Shown here piece after piece: positions 1 to 4,700 of a DNA stretch of 5,664 nucleotides. Both the position numbers and the translations under genes were made by a program. Origin of the DNA: Lachnospiraceae bacterium (lineage in GTDB: Bacteria > Bacillota > Clostridia > Lachnospirales > Lachnospiraceae); the NCBI GenBank assembly GCA_016282215.1, contig JAEEKC010000089.1, positions 1 through 5,664 on the forward strand, in the 5' to 3' direction. The notes beneath the pieces are model-generated. The model was given only the letters and a program-made list of their open reading frames with translations. It did no database searches and was not told the origin of the DNA. Numbering within the stretch: the stretch's first letter is position 1; every line of letters begins with the position of its first letter.

Positions 1-349
1 AAGAAGAACCGATGGGCATCCATTGATGAGCGGACAGATCAAGATCCACCATAAGCCTGAACGTGTAATAAGTCGTGTTCCAGTTCTCATCCTCCCAGAA
101 CTGCGGCAGCGTACCATCATTGATCCCTTTTGCCACATAAGCAAGCTGTCCGGGTGTCGAAATCTCATATACGCCTTCCTCATTTACAGTGACCTGTTCA
201 GTATAGTCTGTCCATACTCCGGTAGCCTGCTGAGATTCCGGGTCGGCAAATACCTCTGCCGGCAAACATGTCAACATCATAGCAAGCGATAATACTATCG
301 CCAGCATCCTTTCTCCAAGTCCGCTTTTTCTCCTTTTTCGATTACCCAT
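1..349 (-). CDS. Secreted GLUG-like surface protein, N-terminal part (cut by window edge)
   Basis: Reading leftward from an ATG at 349 gives 116 codons before the window ends, so the C-terminus is missing. Residues 1-35 form a Sec signal peptide: a basic start (NRKRRK), a hydrophobic core (residues 15-30) and a likely cleavage site after VFA-35. Residues 61-78 (YEISTPGQLAYVAKGIND) and 95-116 (ending WMPIG) resemble the opening unit of large clostridial surface proteins with GLUG-type repeats, which typically read 'I-T-x-x-Q-L-A ... D-I-D-L ... W-x-P-I-G'. The probable role is a surface or secreted adhesin-like protein, but ligand and full architecture cannot be seen. The start is supported by GGTGA five bases before the ATG. 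An ATG at codon 15 has a good GGAG site but would remove the basic signal-peptide region. A candidate LytTR-type promoter lies upstream at 505-576. The family call is moderate; export is well supported. Confidence 0.78.
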   Translation of the reverse strand, partial: MGNRKRRKSGLGERMLAIVLSLAMMLTCLPAEVFADPESQQATGVWTDYTEQVTVNEEGVYEISTPGQLAYVAKGINDGTLPQFWEDENWNTTYYTFRLMVDLDLSAHQWMPIGSS

Positions 350-470
350 TCTTTTCACCCATTCCTTTCCGGCATCCGTGCCTGGTCCCCGAATAATCAT
401 AGTATTTCTGTTTTTATTCGTGACATTTGAGCGTTTTGTTTTCTCTGTACCTGCCCCCGTATAAAAGCAC

Positions 471-520
471 AAAAAACAGGCACAATATAAGACAATACTC
501 TGTCTTTATATCATGCCTGT
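471..520 (-). terminator. Intrinsic terminator of the LytTR-DUF3021 operon
   Basis: On the minus strand a long hairpin (outer arms 514-520 with 476-482; inner arms 501-511 with 485-494 carrying one bulged base; loop 495-500) runs into a run of six T at 476-471. It lies about 80 bases past the DUF3021 stop codon. The hairpin also contains a candidate extended -10 element (505-513) for the next gene, so the element may serve two roles. Confidence 0.75.
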
Positions 521-534
521 CTTATGCGTTTCAA
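505..534 (-). promoter_or_regulatory. Candidate promoter of the GLUG-like secreted protein gene
   Basis: Minus-strand extended -10 TGA-TATAAA (513-505), with a possible -35 TTGAAA (534-529) and an 18-base spacer. Thirty-five bases separate the -10 hexamer from the nearer copy of the direct repeat at 546-576. The same gap is found in front of the other secreted-protein gene (3594-3665). Transcription would start near 498, inside the loop of the terminator hairpin, giving a leader of about 150 bases before the ATG at 349. Confidence 0.5.
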
Positions 535-545
535 TGCTTTGGAAC

Positions 546-576
546 TATTCGGTCAGAGAGCGTGTGTATTCGGTCA
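546..576 (-). promoter_or_regulatory. Direct-repeat pair, candidate LytTR regulator binding site 1
   Basis: Two identical ten-base repeats (TATTCGGTCA on the plus strand, TGACCGAATA on the minus) start at 546 and 567, exactly 21 bp apart. LytTR-domain regulators such as AgrA and ComE bind two short direct repeats about two helical turns apart, so the geometry fits, although the repeat is only a partial match to their consensus (ACCG then AA instead of TT). The site lies just past the DUF3021 stop and upstream of the GLUG-like gene. The assignment to the local LytTR protein is inference. Confidence 0.5.
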
Positions 577-600
577 ATCCTTTGTCAAAAGTGGCTGCAT

Positions 601-1068
601 CTACGCCGCCCCTTCTTCCTTCTTTCGAAGCTGCTTCAGGCCGATATTGATCTCCCGGACCTCTTTTTTGTAAATTAAATACTGGATCAGCCAGATCGCT
701 ATGTAGACAAACAGCACGCATCCGGTAACGATCGCGTTTTCCAGATTGATCTGCGGTGTCAGCCAGCCGTTAAACAGGCCGATGATAAAGAATGCGCTAA
801 ATGCGATCACAAAATGGGTCGCCGTTACCCGAAGAAGGCTCCAGCTTTCAATCTCGTAGATCACGGAACTTCCGTTTCCGATAAAGCCCAAAAGTCCTCC
901 GGTCAGAATCTCCAGGAAGAATCTGAGAATGGTTGCCTTATCGACAGGACCGGCAAGTATGTAATGTTCGTCCGCAAGGACATAGAAAGCATGAATGGCA
1001 AGATCTATCGCCATGCCTAACGCAAAACCCACGGATGCTTTCAGGATAAATCTGTCTTTTAAAGTCAT
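601..1068 (-). CDS. DUF3021 family membrane protein, probable partner of the LytTR regulator
   Basis: A 155-residue integral membrane protein with four predicted helices at about 8-31, 47-70, 80-100 and 110-133, and a short basic cytosolic tail (YKKEVREINIGLKQLRKK). Length, four-helix layout and tail fit DUF3021, a family usually encoded next to a LytTR regulator. In LytTR regulatory systems such as HdrRM and BrsRM of Streptococcus mutans, the small membrane protein restrains the DNA-binding partner; a like role here is inference from gene order. The start at 1068 is preferred over in-frame ATGs at 1095 and 1089 because AAGGGGG (1083-1077) lies eight bases before it and overlaps the stop codon of the LytTR gene. 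That gives a 13-base gap and implies translational coupling. The signal sensed is unknown. Confidence 0.9.
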   Translation of the reverse strand: MTLKDRFILKASVGFALGMAIDLAIHAFYVLADEHYILAGPVDKATILRFFLEILTGGLLGFIGNGSSVIYEIESWSLLRVTATHFVIAFSAFFIIGLFNGWLTPQINLENAIVTGCVLFVYIAIWLIQYLIYKKEVREINIGLKQLRKKEEGAA

Positions 1069-1076
1069 TTCAGACG

Positions 1077-1083
1077 CCCCCTT
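1077..1083 (-). promoter_or_regulatory. Ribosome binding site that decides the DUF3021 start
   Basis: AAGGGGG on the minus strand shares its first two bases with the LytTR stop codon (1084-1082) and sits eight bases before the ATG at 1068. The upstream in-frame ATGs at 1095 and 1089 lie before or too close to it and have no comparable site. Confidence 0.75.
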
Positions 1084-1558
1084 ACACATTGCCATAGCGC
1101 ATCTTTAACAGATCGCGCAGTGGCTTCACACATCTTCTTGCCACCCAGCTTCTCACACCGTTATCAAACAATACGCCGATGGTTCCCGTCACATTGAAAT
1201 CAAAGGTATCCACCTTGTACAGGTTGATGATCTCCGATTGCGATATTCTGAAAAACCGCTCTTTATCCAGGTCGTTTTCAAACTTTGCGATCGTACCGCG
1301 GATAGTATAGGAATGATCCTTGGTATCGAGCAGCACTTCTCTTCCCTGGGTCCGGATCCTGTAAATATCCCTTTGTGAGATCACCATATACTTCCCGTTT
1401 TCATTCACCGGGATCGGCGTAAAAATGCTCCTGGCCCTGTTTTCTATCGCATGGATGATGTCCTCCACCTGCTCTGTCTTGCTTTTGGTAAAAATCTTCA
1501 CCTTCGGGTCGACGCAGGATTCGTCCAGCACCACTTCAATTTCTATCATATCCGTCAT
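1082..1558 (-). CDS. Stand-alone LytTR-domain transcriptional regulator
   Basis: A 158-residue protein with a short N-terminal region (1-52) and a C-terminal LytTR DNA-binding domain (about 55-153). Family landmarks include ISQRDIYRI (60-68), V-x-L-x-T (75-79), the Y-x-x-R-G-T-I core (84-90), FFRISQSEIINLYKV (102-116) and WVARRCVKPLRDLL (138-151), equivalent to the usual 'VSRRY' strand and final helix. There is no receiver domain, so it is not a classical response regulator. It is the first gene of an operon with a DUF3021 membrane protein, the arrangement of LytTR regulatory systems, in which the membrane protein controls the regulator. The start at 1558 is chosen because AGAGG lies seven bases before it; an ATG at 1576 lies upstream of that site. 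Likely targets are the flanking secreted-protein genes. Confidence 0.94.
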   Translation of the reverse strand: MTDMIEIEVVLDESCVDPKVKIFTKSKTEQVEDIIHAIENRARSIFTPIPVNENGKYMVISQRDIYRIRTQGREVLLDTKDHSYTIRGTIAKFENDLDKERFFRISQSEIINLYKVDTFDFNVTGTIGVLFDNGVRSWVARRCVKPLRDLLKMRYGNV

Positions 1559-1565
1559 GATAATA

Positions 1566-1570
1566 CCTCT
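1566..1570 (-). promoter_or_regulatory. Ribosome binding site of the LytTR gene
   Basis: AGAGG on the minus strand, seven bases before the ATG at 1558. It favours the 158-residue product over the 164-residue reading that would start at 1576. Confidence 0.7.
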
Positions 1571-1601
1571 TTGCATTCATTATCCCCGCATGCTTTTTTT
1601 G

Positions 1602-1622
1602 AATGTGATGTCAGCACACATT
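1602..1622 (-). promoter_or_regulatory. Inverted repeat over the predicted LytTR operon start site
   Basis: AATGTG (1602-1607) and CACATT (1617-1622) form a perfect six-base inverted repeat with a nine-base spacer. It begins five bases downstream of the -10 box and covers the expected transcription start, a typical repressor position. The binding protein is unknown; the geometry is not the direct-repeat type used by LytTR proteins. Confidence 0.35.
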
Positions 1623-1626
1623 TGGT

Positions 1627-1656
1627 ATTATACACGTTTCATGAAAGATATGTCAA
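1627..1656 (-). promoter_or_regulatory. Consensus sigma-A promoter of the LytTR-DUF3021 operon
   Basis: On the minus strand TTGACA (1656-1651) and TATAAT (1632-1627) both match the consensus perfectly, with an 18-base spacer. The predicted start near 1620 gives a leader of about 60 bases before the ATG at 1558. The promoter lies in the gap after the BIG2 protein gene, where no clear terminator is visible, so read-through from that gene is also possible. Confidence 0.8.
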
Positions 1657-1702
1657 AACTGATTTCTATGATAATTCTTTTCCGATTCTTCTCCGGATCC
1701 GT

Positions 1703-3376
1703 TTATTTCACCTTTACGGTTACGGTTGCCGTCTTGGATCCTTTCTTGAAGCCATCATTTCCGGCTGCGGTAACAGTTATGGTCAATTTGTAGGTGCCTT
1801 TCTTAAGACCCTTCTTTACGGTGATCTGCCCGCTCTTGGAATCGACTGCAAATTTCTTCTTATAGTTCTTCTTATCTTTGGTGTTCTTAGCGGTTTTCAG
1901 CTTATACGAAAGAGTTCCCTCTGCATTTTTTACGGTATAAGCTTTGGAAGCCTTGAACTTCTTGTTCTTCTTTTTCACATCCTTCGCTTTGAGGCTGATG
2001 GTTTTTCCCTTTGCAGTAAGGGTGTTCGCTTTTTTCGCCGTCACGGTTCCGGTGGTGGGATTTTGTCCCTGATCCTTTCCATCCTGCGTGCCTGATCCAC
2101 TGCCGGAAGAAGCTTCGGTAACCGTTACTTCACAGACTGCGGTCTTATCGCCGGCCTTAGCGGTGATCTTTGCCTTGCCTGCTGCCACTGCCGTCACCTT
2201 ACCGTTTGCTACGGTTGCTACTGCCGTATTGTCAGAAGTCCATGTCACGGTCTTGTTTGTCGCATTTGCCGGTGCCACGGTTGCCGTCAATGTCTCGGAT
2301 GCGCCCTTTGCAAGGGAAAGAGTAGTTTTATTTAAGGAAACGCCGGTGACAGCAACGTCTGCGGAATATGAGGAATCTACGATTCTCCATTTATAAATGG
2401 AGGTGTCTGCTGCCCAGTCTGACTGATTGCCATATTGCTCCATGCCTTCTGCCGTAAGCGTTAAACGGCTCTTTTTACTCGAATCCATGCCGTTAACAAT
2501 CTCTACGGGATTGTTTCCGAAGTATCCACCCTTAATTGTCAACGATCCCCAGTTTCCTTCAACTGTTTTATCCTCAATAGAAAAGCCCACTTTAGCGATC
2601 TTCGGCGCACCGGAGATGGTGATTGCTGCTTTTCCGGAATTCGCATCTCCTCCATAGAGTTCAATCAGTAATTCTTCGGTAATGTTGACATCGCCCTTGA
2701 TATCAAGAACGGGGCTTCCGTCATTATTCATTAGATCGATGCTTCCGATACTGCCACCGGTGATCGTTGCGGTTCCGTTTTCCGGACCAAAAAAATTCAC
2801 CTTCCCGCCGGTCATATTGACTGTTCCCCAGGTCTGGATGAAGTCGATTTCTCCGCCGCTGAAATTCACCGTTCCTTCATACAGCATAATATTCATTATT
2901 TTCCCGGCATTAACTGAAAAATTAACATCCTTCGTATATATTTCAAGGTATGCTTCCAGATTTCCACTACTGATAAAGCTTCCGCCTTTTTTTGATTCGA
3001 AATCGCTAAATATATCAATTACAGGCTGGCTAACACCTACAGTGCCCGTCAGCGATGCACCTTGTCCAAATGTAAGCGTATATCCGTTGAGAAAGAGATT
3101 GATATTCTGATTCAGTGTCAATGCCTCGTTTACTGTCACATCCTTTTGTAACATAACAATCGTATAGGCGTTCAGTGATTCTGTGGCAGTAAAAGCAGCC
3201 TGCAGGGAAGTATATCCTTCTGCCGCCCCGACCTGCGTATCAGGACCACTGTACAATTTTGCGACCACATCATCTGCCTTCGCATTCACCATCGGCAGAA
3301 AAACAAAGGCCATAGCAAGGCAGATCAAAAACCCTGTTATTCTGCTCATCATCTTTTGCATCGTCTTTTTCTCCAT
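1703..3376 (-). CDS. Secreted BIG2-domain surface protein with beta-solenoid-like region
   Basis: A 557-residue exported protein. Residues 1-33 form a signal peptide (basic start, hydrophobic core 14-30, likely cleavage after NAKA-34). Residues about 80-290 hold short strand-turn units such as GTVNFSGGEIDF, GTVNMTGGKVNF and GTATITGGSI, the pattern of a right-handed beta-solenoid. Residues 341-420 are a bacterial Ig-like group 2 (BIG2) domain: VTGVSLNKTTLSL, then TVTWTSDNTAVATV and GKVTAVAAGKAKITA. A Gly/Ser/Gln linker (421-442) leads to a basic domain (443-557) with 34 lysines in 115 residues. No LPXTG motif or C-terminal membrane anchor is present, so it is either released or held by charge. 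An adhesin-like role is likely; the ligand is unknown. The start has an AGGAGG eight bases upstream. Candidate LytTR-type promoter elements lie at 3594-3665. Confidence 0.93.
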   Translation of the reverse strand: MEKKTMQKMMSRITGFLICLAMAFVFLPMVNAKADDVVAKLYSGPDTQVGAAEGYTSLQAAFTATESLNAYTIVMLQKDVTVNEALTLNQNINLFLNGYTLTFGQGASLTGTVGVSQPVIDIFSDFESKKGGSFISSGNLEAYLEIYTKDVNFSVNAGKIMNIMLYEGTVNFSGGEIDFIQTWGTVNMTGGKVNFFGPENGTATITGGSIGSIDLMNNDGSPVLDIKGDVNITEELLIELYGGDANSGKAAITISGAPKIAKVGFSIEDKTVEGNWGSLTIKGGYFGNNPVEIVNGMDSSKKSRLTLTAEGMEQYGNQSDWAADTSIYKWRIVDSSYSADVAVTGVSLNKTTLSLAKGASETLTATVAPANATNKTVTWTSDNTAVATVANGKVTAVAAGKAKITAKAGDKTAVCEVTVTEASSGSGSGTQDGKDQGQNPTTGTVTAKKANTLTAKGKTISLKAKDVKKKNKKFKASKAYTVKNAEGTLSYKLKTAKNTKDKKNYKKKFAVDSKSGQITVKKGLKKGTYKLTITVTAAGNDGFKKGSKTATVTVKVK

Positions 3377-3474
3377 TCCGTTTTCCTCCTGAATTAATTT
3401 GTAGTATTCGTCTCCGCATTTTCATACCGAAATTTTTACTACGGATTCCATTCTGTTATCCGGCAATAAAACCG

Positions 3475-3549
3475 GGTGTCATTGGGGACGGTTCTCTCTG
3501 ACAACCTTGCAATACTGGTTGTCACAGAGAACCGTCCCCACCTGACACC
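3475..3549. repeat. 75-base near-perfect inverted repeat (REP-like hairpin)
   Basis: Three nested perfect arms pair outward from a ten-base loop (3507-3516): 3499-3506 with 3517-3524, 3484-3497 with 3526-3539, and 3475-3481 with 3543-3549. That is 29 base pairs, broken only by one C-C mismatch and a two-by-three internal loop. The GGGGACGGTTCTCT core recalls repeats I remember scattered in clostridial genomes, sometimes linked to IS200-like REP-associated transposases; that link is from memory and unproven here. No transposase gene lies in the window. It sits in the predicted 5' leader of the BIG2 protein mRNA. There is no T-run directly after it on either strand, so it is not a standard terminator. 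Confidence 0.85.
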
Positions 3550-3550
3550 G

Positions 3551-3567
3551 AACCATCTCCAATGACA
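3551..3567 (-). repeat. Degenerate extra arm of the REP-like element
   Basis: On the minus strand these 17 bases match bases 3477-3493 of the plus strand at 15 positions. The segment could therefore pair with 3477-3493 instead of the normal hairpin partner, or be the remnant of a second element copy. Confidence 0.6.
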
Positions 3568-3574
3568 AACCATA

Positions 3575-3613
3575 GAAAAACCGGACTAAGGTGATAATAA
3601 CACCAAAGCCCGG
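3575..3613 (-). terminator. Hairpin terminator after the sirtuin gene
   Basis: Arms 3601-3613 and 3581-3593 pair around a seven-base loop, with CCGG and GGTG segments matched, one G-U pair and two T-T mismatches. Five T follow on the minus strand (3580-3576). It lies about 160 bases past the sirtuin stop. The loop contains a candidate extended -10 box for the BIG2 protein gene. Confidence 0.65.
3594..3602 (-). promoter_or_regulatory. Candidate extended -10 promoter of the BIG2 protein gene
   Basis: Minus-strand TGT-TATTAT, with no recognisable -35 (TGGAGG at the expected place), as expected for a promoter needing an activator. It follows the direct-repeat pair 3635-3665 by exactly the same 35-base gap as the promoter at 505-513 follows its pair. 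Transcription would start near 3587, giving a leader of about 210 bases that contains the 75-base hairpin. Confidence 0.45.
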
Positions 3614-3634
3614 CTTTCCTCCATAGGTTATGCT

Positions 3635-3665
3635 TATTCGGTTGATATGATGGGCAATTCGGTCG
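3635..3665 (-). promoter_or_regulatory. Direct-repeat pair, candidate LytTR regulator binding site 2
   Basis: TATTCGGTTG at 3635 and AATTCGGTCG at 3656 share the core ATTCGGT and are exactly 21 bp apart, like the pair at 546-576. The surrounding sequence is otherwise largely unrelated to that region, so the repeats and their spacing are what is shared. The pair lies upstream of the BIG2 protein gene on the minus strand. Confidence 0.5.
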
Positions 3666-3674
3666 CCCGGAAAA

Positions 3675-3759
3675 ATTCTTTTACTGTTTTCCGTGTTTTT
3701 CTGCCAAAATATGTATTCCTTTACTGTTTTTGAGAAAGTATATATTCCTTTACTGTTTT
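3675..3759. repeat. Three copies of a 16-base repeat
   Basis: ATTCCTTTACTGTTTT occurs at 3715-3730 and 3744-3759, with a one-mismatch copy (ATTCTTTTACTGTTTT) at 3675-3690. Copy starts are 40 and 29 bases apart. On the minus strand each copy contains ACAGTAAAG or ACAGTAAAA; ACAGTAAAG matches eight of nine positions of the AgrA-type LytTR consensus, which may be coincidence because the spacing is irregular. Confidence 0.7.
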
Positions 3760-3764
3760 GTCAA
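3737..3764 (-). promoter_or_regulatory. Strong promoter just past the sirtuin gene
   Basis: Minus-strand TTGACA (3764-3759) and TATACT (3742-3737), 16-base spacer. The spacer is the third copy of the 16-base repeat. Transcription from about 3730 would run through the direct-repeat pair to the hairpin terminator at 3575, giving either an RNA of roughly 155 bases or, with read-through, a second promoter for the BIG2 protein gene. Confidence 0.55.
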
Positions 3765-3775
3765 ACAATATGCGA

Positions 3776-4537
3776 TCAATCCAGGCTGATATTCTGAAGC
3801 TCGGCCAGTTTTGTGAAGACTTCTCCGATCTTTTCCTGGATCATCAAAACATCCTGTCCGATCCGAAGATTCAGCGGATCACGGTTGATAACCACCAGGT
3901 TTTTCCCTCTGAAATAATTCACAAAGCCCGCAGCGGGATATACGGTGAGCGACGTTCCGCCGATGATCAGCATATCAGCCGTCGAAATAGCCCGAACAGC
4001 GCCCGACACAGCTTCATCGGGAAGGCTTTCTTCGTAAAGCGTAATATCTGCTCTGATCACACCACCGCAGCTGCAGTGGGGAACCGGCTCCTTGGATTCG
4101 AAAATGTAATCCTCAGGGTATTCCTTACCGCATTTTGAGCAGTAATTGCGAAGCGCACTGCCATGGATCTCATAAACTTTCTTGCTTCCCGCTTTCTGAT
4201 GCAGGCCGTCAATGTTCTGTGTCACGACGCCGATCAGTTTACCGGTCTCTTCTAGTTTTGCCAAATATTTATGTGCTGCATTCGGCTCAACCTTTCTGGT
4301 ATCCATCTTCTGCCTGTGAAACTCAAAATAAACTTCCGGTTCCCGCACCAGACAACTGTGGCTGAGCAGATACTCCGGCTGATACTGGGCAAAATTCACA
4401 TCCGGCTTATTGTACAGTCCGTCTTTGCTTCGAAAATCCGGGATCCCGCTTTCCGTGGAAACACCGGCGCCGCCGAAGAATACTACGCGCTCGCTTTCAT
4501 CGATCATTGCCTGAAGTTGTTTGATCTTATCATCCAT
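3776..4537 (-). CDS. cobB: NAD-dependent protein deacetylase, sirtuin family
   Basis: A 253-residue, full-length Sir2 protein that removes acyl groups from lysines using NAD+, yielding nicotinamide and O-acetyl-ADP-ribose in the cytoplasm. The NAD site is clear: GAGVSTESGIPDFR (23-36), TQNIDGLH (106-113), GGTSL (193-197) and INRD (217-220). The catalytic histidine is H125 in EIHG. A four-cysteine zinc site is complete (C133, C136, C155, C157). The Tyr/Arg pair marking class III desuccinylases is not evident after the first motif, so deacetylation is the likelier activity. The symbol is the generic bacterial one. The start at 4537 has AAGGGGG with nine bases to the ATG; an upstream ATG at 4544 is out of frame. 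It diverges from maf and no partner acetyltransferase is nearby. Confidence 0.97.
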   Translation of the reverse strand: MDDKIKQLQAMIDESERVVFFGGAGVSTESGIPDFRSKDGLYNKPDVNFAQYQPEYLLSHSCLVREPEVYFEFHRQKMDTRKVEPNAAHKYLAKLEETGKLIGVVTQNIDGLHQKAGSKKVYEIHGSALRNYCSKCGKEYPEDYIFESKEPVPHCSCGGVIRADITLYEESLPDEAVSGAVRAISTADMLIIGGTSLTVYPAAGFVNYFRGKNLVVINRDPLNLRIGQDVLMIQEKIGEVFTKLAELQNISLD

Positions 4538-4602
4538 GTTGTCATTCCCCCTTGTTAAATATTGTTAATAACCTCTGTTCCAAATACCTTCGCTTAAAGC
4601 AT

Positions 4603-4631
4603 ATTATAGTACTTTTTCTTTTGTGTCACAA
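4603..4631 (-). promoter_or_regulatory. Promoter of the sirtuin gene
   Basis: Minus-strand -35 TTGTGA (4631-4626) and perfect -10 TATAAT (4608-4603) with a 17-base spacer. The predicted start near 4596 gives a leader of about 60 bases. Confidence 0.7.
4621..4631. promoter_or_regulatory. Short palindrome between divergent promoters
   Basis: TTGTG-T-CACAA is a perfect five-base inverted repeat around one base. It covers the sirtuin -35 and ends seven bases before the maf -35, so one protein bound here could affect both genes. It may also be chance; no regulator is identified. Confidence 0.3.
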
Positions 4632-4638
4632 TCAAAGA

Positions 4639-4666
4639 TTGGTTTTTTCCATTTCCATGTTATAAT
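4639..4666 (+). promoter_or_regulatory. Promoter of maf
   Basis: Perfect -10 TATAAT (4661-4666) preceded by TGT, making an extended -10, with a partial -35 TTGGTT (4639-4644) and a 16-base spacer. The transcript would start near 4673, about 28 bases before the ATG. Confidence 0.75.
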
Positions 4667-4700
4667 ACATAAGTCAACTAATTAACAGGAGAAATCAAAC

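Noticed and set aside
347..362. Six-codon open frame (ATG at 362) overlapping the start of the GLUG-like gene
   Set aside because: Its purine-rich site is only about one base from the ATG, too close to work, so a regulatory leader peptide is not supported.
399..426. Alternative promoter for the GLUG-like gene (ATGTCA-16-TACTAT on the minus strand)
   Set aside because: Only four of six matches in each hexamer. The promoter at 505-534 is stronger and has a counterpart at the other secreted-protein gene.
1660..1702. Terminator after the BIG2 protein gene
   Set aside because: Only a short CGGATCCG palindrome and a weak TCCG/CGGA pairing without a T-run; not enough for a terminator call.
1451..2095. 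Long plus-strand open frame of 214 codons
   Set aside because: It lies antisense to the LytTR gene and the C-terminus of the BIG2 protein, both clearly real. Its product shows no recognised domain and has low-complexity hydrophobic content, as expected for a shadow frame.
3570..3670. c-di-GMP-I (GEMM) riboswitch upstream of the adhesin-like gene
   Set aside because: CCGG-CTAAGG and AAAGCC-like pieces are present, but the conserved GGCAAA and GACGCAAAG segments and the tetraloop-receptor layout are missing on both strands.
3675..3759. CRISPR array
   Set aside because: Three repeats of 16 bases with gaps of 24 and 13 bases are too short and irregular, one copy differs, and no cas gene is present.
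4552..4573. Rex (NADH-sensing) operator in the sirtuin leader
   Set aside because: TTGTTAA occurs twice as a direct repeat ten bases apart, not as the required inverted repeat with TTAACAA.
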